Source: Paralvinella palmiformis
Lineage: Eukaryota > Annelida > Polychaeta > Terebellida > Alvinellidae
Assembly: GCA_025642065.1 (NCBI GenBank)
Contig: JAODUP010000517.1
Coordinates: 336,501-400,500 of the forward strand
DNA length: 64,000 nucleotides
Reading direction: 5' to 3'
The translations under genes were made by a program, and so were the position numbers. Positions 33,399 to 44,061 of the stretch are shown here, piece after piece (the first letter of the stretch is position 1; every line of letters begins with the position of its first letter). The notes under the pieces are model-generated. The model saw only the letters and a list, made by a program, of their open reading frames with translations. It did not search any database and was not told where the DNA came from.

Positions 33399-33460
<62 letters not shown>
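33399..33460. repeat. (AT)n microsatellite
   Basis: Uninterrupted AT repeats, about 62 bp. Confidence 0.95.
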
Positions 33461-33462
<2 letters not shown>

Positions 33463-33589
33463 TTATCACTACACACAGAAATGTACCTTTACCCTATGTT
33501 GATGTCAAACTCGTCCTAAATAAAACCATATCTTAGCCTATTATACATCTGATCTCATCTGGGAAACTGTTTCTAAATTAAAGTGTGAT

Positions 33590-35352
33590 AGTTCCGGGAG
33601 AGCGATAATTTTCTCACCTCTTCATAGTCTTATATTTATAACTAAATCTCGTAATATTTTTCTTACTATTTGTATACTACTAGCAGGTGACATCCATATG
33701 AATCCACGCACAGTGTTTAAACCAGCCTCACTTACGTAAGGTTTCTAAACTGATGTTATCGTCCCCTAATAAGTCCTGTCAACTTGATCCTATCCCTACA
33801 TTTCTACTAAAATATTGTAACTAATTGTTCCAGTTACTAAGATAATAAATTTACCACTAAGCTCCGGAGTGTTCCCTTCTCATTTTAAACGTGACCGTGT
33901 AAACTCTCTTCTTAACAAATAATTTTTACTACTCAATGACATAAACAGTTATAAACCTATTTTTAATCTATCATTCATAGCTAAAGTATTAGAAAAAGCC
34001 GCACCCTGTCGTTTGAACGTTCACTTAAACTGTAATCACCTGTCTAATGTTTTTCAGTCTGCTTACAAACAATTTCACCGATCTACTAAAAGTTCATAAC
34101 GACATATCACTAAAAATGGACACAGGAAAGGTCACAGCACTAACACTTTTAGATTTATCTACAGCTTTTGGCATCATTGATTATTCTGTTCTTCTAGATC
34201 GCCTCTCTGATTGGTATGGCATACCAGGCACAGCACTCACCTGGATCCACTCATTATTAATAAATAGGTTTCAATCAATAAAAATAAGAAAATGTTTTTC
34301 AAAGGTAGTACCTTTGTTTTGCGGTGTTCCCCAAGGCTCTGTTCTTGGATCACTACTGTTTACTCTGTATACCACATTGCTAAGCTCACGTCTTCACAGC
34401 CATAAATTAGACCATCATTTATGTACAGATGACACCCAAGTATACATATCTTTATCTACACCAGACACTGATCTCTCCCTTAAACAACTTGGTGACCGTC
34501 TCAGTGATATCTCTGGCTGGGTGACAAACAATAAATTATATATACATCCAGACAACGCAGCAAACTTACTCATTTCTTACCCCCGAATATCCTTAGTCAA
34601 AGCATCACACCATCAGACACTGTAGGTAATCTTGGTGTTACATTTGATAGTGATTTTAATTTCAGAAAACATGTTTCTCTAACATGTCGCTGCTGCTTGT
34701 ATCATATTCGTGACCTTCACCCTATTCGTCGTTATATTTCTCTTTCAGTTGCCAAAACCATTGTTACAGCGTTCATTACTAGTAGACTTGATTACAACAA
34801 CTCTATTCTTTATAACATTGCATCTAAAGATATTCTAAACTTTCAATGTGTTCAGAATTGCTTAGCTAGGGTTGTCACACGGTCTATTCGGTTTTCCCAT
34901 TTTGTCCCATTTCTGAAATATCTTCAAAGGCTCCTTGTTCAATCTCGCATTATTTTCTTACTCTGCACTATTGCCTATCAAACTCATTATTCTGGATAAC
35001 CTTCATATATATTTTCCATACTTTATTTACCGCCCAAACACAGAGAGCTCCGTTTATCTGGTTGTCACTTGTTGTTTGTTCCTAGGGTTAAAACTCATGA
35101 TGGGACTCGTGCTTTTTTCAGTTGCTGTCCCTACTCTTTGGAATTCACTCTATGAACATGTGAAGTCATCAAATAGCATAGTTTCTTTCTGTCACCATTT
35201 GAAAACTCACGTAAGTTTCTTTGCCATGTGATCATTGCTGATTAACTTTGCATCGTACTCGGACTATTAGCTTGGTCAACCCCTGTACTAGGTAGCGCCA
35301 CTGAGCTCGATTCTATTCGAGGATATTGGCGCTATAGAAGTTTTGTAATTAT
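33590..35352 (+). pseudogene. LINE family A, copy 1 (APE-type non-LTR retrotransposon, internally deleted)
   Basis: This is the remains of ORF2, the reverse transcriptase/endonuclease polyprotein. The 5' part reads KSRNIFLTICILLAGDIHMN (33,646-33,705), a hydrophobic segment plus a decayed 2A-like motif. It then jumps straight to TVFKPASL, which in copy 2 lies between endonuclease and RT, so the endonuclease region is missing. RT follows with frameshifts: FQSAYKQFHRST, LDLSTAFGIIDYSVLLDRLS, CGVPQGSVLG, and LCTDDTQVYISL (the catalytic YADD is now CTDD). After 34,625 it continues in other frames with FITSRLDYNNSILYN, AVPTLWNSL and LKTHVSF. The 3' UTR ends in GGCGCTATAGAAG and ATTATTATT at about 35,352. 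Not functional. Confidence 0.85.
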
Positions 35353-35354
35353 TA

Positions 35355-36560
35355 TTATGTGTACGTTATTTAGGCCTACGTCAAATTCGCCTTTACGCCA
35401 ATTTTTATTTCGGCTAATGTCATTACGTTCAGCGTTACGTCACTCATCTATGTCACTTACGTCATAATAAAAGTGTGTGAAATAAATAAATTAACAACAA
35501 AAGATAAAATAATCTAAACACATTTAAACATACAATTAAAACATATTAACAACACATTATATACACTAGAAGTCTTACATCTAAAATCTTTTAAAGGAAT
35601 TATCCCCGGTTTATATAAAAACCCGGGTTAGGTCACGGGTTTTTGAAACCTATTTGTGACGTAGGGCGGCCTATTTCGATTCAGATTCCTTATTACCCCG
35701 CTGTAAGACGTGTAAAATCATCTATTATTTTAGATAATACTGTATGATAAAGTTATACCCCTGACCTTTTTGTTTTTCCGGTAAGCATCCTGTTGGGTAT
35801 TAAACTTTGGACAGAGTTTTCTCATATTGTTAATAATCTGGTTACGATATTTAACCTTCATTTAGTCACTATTTAATTGATAATTTAGTCCTTATATAAG
35901 ACCCGAGGACCTTACTGAAGTATATAATCTATATGACCTATATTCATGTTTATGAGTCCATACTTCTAGTTAGTCTATGTTACAAACAAAGGCCACTAGA
36001 TAAAATTATGGCACATAACGTACCCAACTATAATGATGTACAATTCATTTAAACTATATTTGAAAAATACAAGTCGTACCATAGGGAATGAAAATTATAG
36101 TTAATTGCCATAAATATATAGTAAAATTCACACCAATATACAACATATTCCATAATTTATAAAAAGTTCCCCCATTTTAATTATATCTCGGTAATATAAT
36201 GGGTACATTTTTATACCTCAGGGTATGACCGAACACGTGACACAAATATAGGTAATTGTCATATCCTACCTATTTTATCTAGGGTATGATGAACGTTTCC
36301 GGATCAAGTAAGATATGCAGACGTTAACTCATTAGACCAGCACAAAGAAAGTAAAGCTTTTGGTTAGAAAATTTGTAATACAAATGGTTGTTAAGACCAT
36401 TGTTTACAAAGGGTAGCTAGTTAAGGCCATTGGTTACAAATCGTAACTAATAATCAACCTCATTTTCACTATTTCTATAATAACAGCTTCTTCATGACGT
36501 TGATGATTGTTAGACTACATATCTGACAGATACATTCAAAGAAATGTTTAAACTTAAGTT
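35355..36560. other. Non-coding stretch with ACGTCA cluster
   Basis: 35,375-35,470 contains several ACGTCA/ACGCC/ACGTT words, including TTACGTCA three times with variants, perhaps subterminal repeats of an unrecognised DNA transposon. The rest is AT-rich and unassigned. Confidence 0.4.
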
Positions 36561-37174
36561 CCATCGGTGTCAATATCAGACCCCCCCCCCGGAATTACAC
36601 GAAGTTATTACGAATCCCGAATTTTATTGGCTATAGGCTATATTGTTTACTGATCCCGATCCTCATGGTGGTCTTCTTCACCTCATTAAGTGGTTCGGAC
36701 CAAAGAGCTCTTCGGGATCCCAGGTATGGTGATCGAGAGTGAATTGTACGGTGATTTGTTTACTATGACTACAATAGAGACTGATCCAAGTGATAATCCC
36801 GAATATGACCTTCCTGGTATTTCCGACATTCCTAATACTCCATGATCTTTAACAGATACAGCCGTCTTTATAAAACAGACAAATGCCGATGTTGACAATA
36901 TTATTATTTTTTGAGTGCAATACTCAGCCGACACTGACAGATGGGAATAAATCTCGTACCAAACACTATAATCCATTAACTCACTCGGTTAAATAAACTA
37001 ACAGAATGGAAACATTTCATTGAGCGTCAAATAAAGAAAATATGTCAATTTATTGAGGATGATGAAGAACACTAATTAAGTGAAGAATTAATTACTAACA
37101 AGCAATAATGTTAATTGATGTTATCACTTCTATTCTGATTATCTATTTGTTTCATATTTAATCAACCATAGATT

Positions 37175-37182
<8 letters not shown>

Positions 37183-37251
<69 letters not shown>
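37183..37251. repeat. (AT)n microsatellite
   Basis: Uninterrupted AT repeats, about 70 bp. Confidence 0.95.
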
Positions 37252-37252
<1 letters not shown>

Positions 37253-37307
37253 GCACCGTCACAACAGGAAAATGCAAATATTTGACGCTACACAATGACA
37301 CAACCCC

Positions 37308-37870
37308 CCACATGCTTATAGAAACAGTTCATCTTCATTTAAAATTGTTTGTCTGTTTTTGTCTATCTGTTATCACAGTCTTAACTGGTAGCGAATAGGA
37401 CATTAGTTGGGACTATGATGTTTACTCTTCAAAATATGTTTTGTTTGTTATTCTAAGCCATTAGTTATCTTGGCCGAATAATAATAACCTTACATATGAC
37501 ACGTGGATCCTTTCCACACAGACTGATGACAATGACATTGTAATTTAGTGTGAATGACGATGAAATGTTGAATATCAAGAAACAGAAATTAACCACATTA
37601 CTGGATCTGTTGAAGTTTCATATCAATAATGTTAAGTAAAGTGTTTGAATTATGAAAAAGTGCAAATTCAGCTCATTTCAAAGGCTATGCTGGTCATCAT
37701 GATAAGTATATAACATATTAACATGGTTCATTTGTCATTGATAAAGTAGACATATTCTCTAACATTCAGTTACTTAATATTATAATCAGATTAAATCGAT
37801 TAAATATCACTTTCTTTCATCAAATGATGTAAACGCTTATAGAAACAGTTCACCTTCATTTAACATTTCT
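37308..37870. repeat. Direct repeat pair, about 40 bp, 517 bp apart
   Basis: GCTTATAGAAACAGTTCATC with TTCATTTAA at 37,313-37,342 recurs as GCTTATAGAAACAGTTCACC with TTCATTTAA near 37,831-37,860. The sequence between is AT-rich and unassigned. Confidence 0.65.
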
Positions 37871-37879
37871 TTAATTAAA

Positions 37880-39025
37880 ACCAATAGGCTCACACAAAAT
37901 ATAAATATTGCCAAAATATAAATACGATCAACCACATATTAAATAATCCAGTTCAAATTGCTGGTAAATGAAATATAACTCGTCTGTGTGCCCGCCATTT
38001 TAATAATATACAGAGACCCGATGCTCCTGAAGTCTGACGTCATTTAACACAAGCTGTTTGTATGACCCGGTTATAACAATGTGAACAAGTCTCAGCCAAA
38101 CTTATAATTTCAGAACAAATATTTATTTAGGAATATTAATGTATAGGTGATCCAAATAACCTTGTATGATAGTTAAGTAAGTAAAACATCATGTAGTGAT
38201 ATTTTCAACGAAGATTGTTTTTTTGTGTTCTTATAATACCGAGATGTCATATTTATTTGAAGGAACCGATAATTCCATCAGTTAGTAGTAGTTATAATAG
38301 GTTAGATAAGGTGACTAGAATGGCTAAGCCAGAGCATATGTGACCTAACTTGATCTGGATGGAAACTACTATATGATCCTTGTACTATTTGACATCAGAG
38401 AACACGACTTATCTCCTTCCTGTAATATAATCTGGCATTCGGGGAAGCCATTAATGGTGACCCACCAATAATTTAAATTATTTCTTTATATCTATCCTAT
38501 CAGATATAGTTCGAAATTATTATTGGGCGATTTCGGGTTACTTTTATACGCATTACACATAAAGTCATATTATCTGAGATGGAACTGTTCGTTTAAATAT
38601 GTGTTTCCAGGCTGCAAAATAACTGTAGATATTTTTGACAAAATGCTGAAGACTATTCAAACCGGTTATTGTTATTGAGGTGAGTTGTGCCATTTTTTTA
38701 AATATTAGCATTGTATTTATTTCTATATTAGTGAAATCCCATGAACTTAAATATTCTCTTTTCGTGCTTTAATTTAGTTGATCAATGCTAGGTTGCTGTG
38801 TAAGCTCAAAGTCGTAGTTTGAATTGAAAAAAAGTGGATTTGTATATTTTAATATTAATGTTTTATAAATTTTTGTTGATTTTATTTGCTTCTTACTTTA
38901 GGTTTCATCAATGGGTTTAGTTTGTGTAGTATATCATGGTACAATATCTTAAACGTAAGCTTCCTTTTGGCATTTGTATGCATTTCAGACTATTATTTGA
39001 ATATTTCAATACTTTTATTGAGTAA
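37880..39025. other. AT-rich non-coding stretch
   Basis: Nothing recognised; no repeat family or protein similarity. Confidence 0.5.
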
Positions 39026-39029
39026 CATT

Positions 39030-39185
39030 AAATGTTATGCCACAAACGCAAGCACACATACGTCATAAACACAAACGTACAATACTGTAAAACACAAGTA
39101 CACGTACTTCATACAAACAAATACAAACACACAGAATACTGTCAAACACAAATGTATGCGCAACATACAAACAGAAACACACAAA
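39030..39185. repeat. About 53-bp tandem repeat, three copies
   Basis: Units share AATACTGTMAAACACAA and CATACAAACA-AAACACACA. The first unit is diverged. A-rich purine/CA composition. Confidence 0.65.
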
Positions 39186-39996
39186 TTCTTCCACTGATAA
39201 TGACTGCTTGCAGAAATAAAGTGGCATGTGACTAGATACTATTATTTTTATAGTCGTGAAATATTGTTTTTGTTAGAGTTTAGTAGTCAGATTGTCCTCT
39301 TGGCTCATTTTAATTTTTTCTTGAATTTGCTTAAAAATCCGAAGACGAGAAAATAATATTGTTTATCAGAGTAATACCAAGATCCTTTTTTTTTGTTAGA
39401 GCTACACGATTTGTGATATTTTAAGATGGTACGATATTTGTTATTGGTGTACTGAAAAATTATCTTATAAAAAGTTTTAAAAAATCCCGTATATACAACA
39501 TTGATAAAACTCGTGTTCAAGTAGTTTGTCCTAAGTCGTAGTTATTGCACATCCCGATTTAAAACTTCACCATCCCGATCTCCGTGGTAATTAGGCTCAA
39601 TCCTCTTCATGTGGAATAACACATAAGGCTACATCAACGAGGTATAACATCTGTAAAACTAATCCAGAAGGAACCTAAATTACGATCCTATTTATCTCTT
39701 CACAACTAAGACACCTTATTGATCACAGGAAATACTAACAACGAAATGAATGAAAGTGGTTTGTTTTATTCCCAGCTGTTAATAATACCACGATTTTATC
39801 TGATGTTTAACGTTCTCTAAATGTTGTCTTCTTACCGAGGTGGTCACATGTTTGCTAATCATTGTTACATGACGTTTTTAGAGTATTTCTCCTTCCCTTT
39901 GTCTAGATATTTTAAAGCATGCAGCAGCAGGATGAAATCGTCGTGAATGTAGCTAATTGTACAATAATTATTATCATATAAGCACCGAATTAGAAC

Positions 39997-40244
39997 AACA
40001 GTATAATATAACAGTATAATATAACAGTATAATATAACAGTATAATAACAGTATAATATAACAGTATAATATAACAGTATAATATAACAGTATAATATAA
40101 CAGTATAATATAACAGTATAATATAACAGTATAATATAGCAGTATAATATAACAGTATAATATACAGTATACTATAACAGTATAATATAACAGTATAATA
40201 TAGCAGTATAATATAAAGTATAATAACGTAACAGTATAATATTT
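39997..40244. repeat. 13-bp minisatellite AACAGTATAATAT, about 19 copies
   Basis: Near-perfect 13-bp units with a few variants (AGCAGTATAATAT, shortened units). It lies 45 bp from the AT tract that holds hAT element 3. Confidence 0.93.
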
Positions 40245-40284
40245 TGATAATAGTATGTTAAACAGTATACATCATAAGTGCCTG

Positions 40285-40285
<1 letters not shown>

Positions 40286-40342
<57 letters not shown>
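40286..40342. repeat. (AT)n microsatellite, left flank of hAT 3
   Basis: AT run directly bordering the element. The matching run on the right starts at 41,645. Confidence 0.95.
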
Positions 40343-40346
<4 letters not shown>

Positions 40347-41641
40347 GGTTTTATGACAGTCATAAACCCGTCGTAAACCTGTCGTAAATACTTACATGAC
40401 GTCATATACCACCGTAAATTGTCATAAACTGTCGTAAACCTTTAATCACTATATTCTATGATTTTATTTTTACAAACATGACTGTAAAATAATAGTTTAT
40501 GTTGGTCTCTTACATTTTTTTCCAATTCGGTAATAACAAAAACTAATTTGGAGAGCTCTTTTATTCAGTAACCAAAACATAATCTCACATCTTTCACACA
40601 TGTGCAATTGAATCCGTCCATTTGATACGTTAATACTGCAAATCACAAAGTCCTCGGAGGATGCTGTGATAAAATACCAGCTTGGCTGTTTTCTCATTAC
40701 CAGGCTTATTTTAGTGTGGATTCCACCAAAGCTTAAAAAAATCCTTTCAATGGATGCTGAAGAAGCAGGAGCTGACAATAACTGAAGTGACAGTTCCACA
40801 TAGTAGTCATGTGGCAAACCACATTTCTCTACTGCTTTCAACCTGGAGACAGCTGGCACATTCGGCTCATTGTGGATGTTGGACCACCAATCCTGAACCA
40901 ATGTAGCAGTCTTACCACTAACACTGTCCCTCCCATCCTGTGTGAGCTGGTCATGCACATTGTCCAGCAGTATTCTACCGATGGCTTTACGACTTGGTGG
41001 TGGGTAGCCTGGTCGGAGCAGCTGGAGCAGCTGTTAGGTGAGGGTGATATGGGCCTATTTTGGATGATATTGGTGGATGCTACTTTTATCACTCACTATC
41101 TGTGGCTGGATTGTGTAGTTTAGCACACACGGAATGGTGACTTCTCATTCTATCTGGACTGGGTGCTTGTTGATGACAACATATCTTGCAATTAGCATGA
41201 ACCTTACCATCAACTGTCACTCTATGAAAATATTCCCAGATGGAATGTGAAGGGCTACCACCCTTGAATGTATTACATTATGACTCAAGGTCTATTTTCC
41301 CCTACCTTATATCCACTTTGGTTGTAATGGACTAATAAGATATCTTGAGCTCTTGTCACATGGAAGATCACTAAGTGAAACCACTGTCACTGCATGCATG
41401 GTCAACAACATACACAAACAAGCACCAACCCAAAAGCGCTAACAATAAATAGCAGACCAATCAAGTCAATTGATTTTTGCTACAAACAACACCAGTGTAT
41501 GATTACCATAATATCAAAATGTGCTTTTGACAGTTTATGACAAGCTCATATCATAAACCGTTATAAACCTGTTTATGACATGACGTCATAAACCCTGGAT
41601 TAATCCACGGTTTTTGACATCGTGTCATAAACTTCCCAACC

Positions 41642-41644
<3 letters not shown>
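40343..41644 (-). mobile_element. hAT element 3, internally deleted, inserted in a TA microsatellite
   Basis: The right end on the reverse strand is CAGGGTTGGGAAGTTTATGA, a typical hAT tip. The left end, AGTTGGTTTTATGACAG, is a shorter version that has lost the first bases. Both subterminal regions are full of GTCATAAAC/GTCGTAAAC words, and both contain ATGACGTCATA. Both flanks are AT repeats, so an 8-bp duplication ATATATAT is expected but cannot be distinguished. Length is about 1.3 kb. Confidence 0.8.
40497..41285 (-). pseudogene. hAT transposase with catalytic core deleted (BED finger fused to C-terminal domain)
   Basis: Read on the reverse strand. 41,280-41,092 encodes WEYFHRVTVDGKVHANCKIC, then PDRMRSHHSVCAK, a BED-type zinc finger (W, C-x2-C, H...C). 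A stop at 41,089-41,091 and a frameshift precede a second open frame from 41,033. That frame starts LRPGYPPPSRKAIGRILLDN and continues SGKTATLVQDWWSNIHNEP, the region that follows the finger in full-length enzymes. It then passes directly into LSLQLLSAPASSASIERIFL and the rest of the C-terminal dimerisation domain, ending at 40,497. Several hundred residues of RNase H-like core, including the DDE residues, are missing between NEP and VPAVSRLK, with the frame preserved. Confidence 0.8.

Positions 41645-41692
<48 letters not shown>
41645..41692. repeat. (AT)n microsatellite, right flank of hAT 3
   Basis: AT run beginning at the base after the element's CCCTG end. Confidence 0.95.
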
Positions 41693-41695
<3 letters not shown>

Positions 41696-41699
41696 TTTA

Positions 41700-42144
41700 A
41701 AAATATGAGGGAGTGCTTCATTAATCTACCCAAATACACAGGCTGCTTAAGTGGACCGCCCATTTTAAAATAACAATTTGTATACATGATATATGCATAT
41801 AGTATAAAAACATGTTGTAGAAAATACCATGTCGCTCTTGGGTGTAATTAGTAACTATATTTAATTTCCTAATTAGCTATCAACAAAATGACATGACGCT
41901 TTTGATGTTTACTTTCGTTGATTTCTTTTGGAGCCACAATAAATATTGCGATCTAATACAATAATACATTCGTATATCATGAATTGATGAATGAAGTTAA
42001 ACTTTTGAACAGTATTGTATTTTAGCATGTTTGACGGACCGTTTACACCAGTATAACACAGGGCTCAATTCAATTGTATTATCGGGAGGGGGTTTACAGT
42101 ACGTCAAACTCGATATGTTTACACTGTTCTACTGCTGAATTCGC

Positions 42145-42186
<42 letters not shown>

Positions 42187-43160
42187 CATCATCATTATTA
42201 CTGTATTAATACAATTTTTCTTTAACATTCTTTACATTCCTGCATTTTCAATCTTCTATTCTGTTCGTAATTATTTAGGTTTGTATTTGTAAGTGTTTTA
42301 TAAAAACGATTGCTGGTATAACAGAACAAGAAGGAGATCTCTTCCCACCATCAAATATACTTTCAATGTAAGTTGGATACCATAAGGTTATGATAATATA
42401 AATTGGGAAACCTATGCTATTTTATACTGTTGGTCCAGATGAAGTATTAGCACATTTGGTATGAGAAGATTGAATGTTGCTCATTCGAAGCACGCGCATT
42501 TTATAATGAAAATGAAGAGCTTAGGGCACTCTATCATATCGTTTCCAACCACCGTTCAGTGATACATCACCAACATTGACATCGTAAAAAGAATACGAAA
42601 TTGCTTTAAGCTCACAGCATCAACGCGCAAAATCAACGAGTTATCCCGGTAATACTAGCGTTGTATTCCTCATGGTGATGCGATTATGTTGCTGATATTA
42701 GCATGGTTAGGATTATTGGAATATCCTGTTATCAATTCACCTTTATCAACTGATGGTGAGTGTTATCCTACAATCTATCACATTTATCTAAGTCACATTA
42801 ATTCAGATGCTAATTCATTCAGCTCTTATCTTCAAAGGTACGGTGTTTTGTAAACAAAAAAGATTATATTGATAAATAATAAAGAACAATCGGCGTCAGG
42901 TACAGGATATATTATCTGTGTGTGATGACACCTCTAATTGTCATGTAGAATTGACGACAATACCAAACTTATTGTGAAGATTTAGAGAAAAAGGAACCCC
43001 CTGGCACAGATGTACTCTTGATGAACGGGCACATATGATCTAAGCGTTGATTTCATTTCGACCAAATTTTAAATGTCTGCCAATTTATAAAAAGTGAAAT
43101 AAGTTTACATGTTCATCATTTAATTCGGTGTGTTGGTTATTTATTAGACGCTTATAGATT
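41700..43160. other. AT-rich non-coding stretch
   Basis: Contains an ATT microsatellite (42,148-42,186). Nothing else recognised. Confidence 0.5.
42148..42186. repeat. (ATT)n microsatellite
   Basis: About 13 ATT triplets, then CATCATCATT. Confidence 0.95.
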
Positions 43161-43180
43161 TACCTAATATAAAATATTTC

Positions 43181-43625
43181 GTCACCTATGACTGATATCT
43201 TCTCTAGTATACATTAATTCGTCACGAGTGACTGATATCTTCTCTAGTATAACTTATTTCCTCACGACTGACTAGCATCTCCTCTAGTACAACTTATTTC
43301 GTCACGACTGACTGATATCTTCTCTAGTATAACTTATTTCGTCACGAGTGACTGATATCTTTCATTTAGTATAACTTAGTTCGTCATGAAGTGACTGATA
43401 TCTACCTTGGTATTACTTACTTCGTCACGACTGACTGATATCTTCTCTAGTATAACTTATTTCGTCACGAGTGACTGATATCTTTCATTTAGTATAACTT
43501 AGTTCGTCATGAAGTGACTGATATCTACCTTGGTATTACTTACTTCGTCACGAGTGACTGATATCTTCTCTAGTATAACAAATTTCGTCACGAGCGCTTG
43601 ATATCTTTTCTAGTATAACTTACAG
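43181..43625. repeat. 40-bp satellite array, 11 units, with a duplicated 123-bp trimer
   Basis: Unit: GTCACGAGTGACTGATATCT followed by TCTCTAGTATAACTTATTTC. Unit starts are at 43,181, 43,221, 43,261, 43,301, 43,341, 43,383, 43,424, 43,464, 43,506, 43,547 and 43,587, with lengths 40-42. Units 4-6 (43,301-43,423) and 7-9 (43,424-43,546) are identical base for base. A partial unit end precedes the array. Confidence 0.95.
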
Positions 43626-43992
43626 TTTACCCAATTATTCACTTTGAAGTGCACCGTATGACCATGGTTGCTACATTCTCAACTCGTTGCTTCAAACACA
43701 TTAATAACAACTTTACCAAACAGATCCATGTTTTTGTTAACAATAAATAACACGTTGTACACATAACTTGCAAATGGTTAGATTCATTTATTCAGTCATA
43801 TTGACGACACTGTTTAGTTATTATTTTAAACATTATGCACTTTCCTATGGATATGAAAATAAAATTTCTTTCTCTCGCTAAAATATATTTTGATTATACT
43901 GGTAGCTTTGGTCTTAAAACGCAATAAATTCATATGATCACTCATTAATGTCAATTATAGGGTGGAAATACATCTATTGATGAAGTAAAAAC

Positions 43993-43995
<3 letters not shown>

Positions 43996-44034
<39 letters not shown>

Positions 44035-44058
44035 TGTGTGTGTGTGTGTGTGTGTGTA
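43996..44058. repeat. (AT)n then (GT)n compound microsatellite
   Basis: AT run then GT run, directly next to the TTA tail of LINE A copy 2. Confidence 0.95.
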
Positions 44059-44061
44059 TAA

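Noticed and set aside
36686..36976. 96-codon - strand frame
   Set aside because: No family similarity and no sign of coding beyond being open; left unassigned.
39997..40244. CRISPR-like or telomere-like repeat
   Set aside because: A 13-bp head-to-tail AT-rich minisatellite with no spacers and no telomeric motif.
40809..41123. 104-codon + strand frame
   Set aside because: It is the antisense shadow of the hAT transposase relic.
43181..43625. CRISPR-like array (regular about 40-bp period)
   Set aside because: There are no unique spacers; the whole 40-bp unit repeats, and the context is an animal genome.
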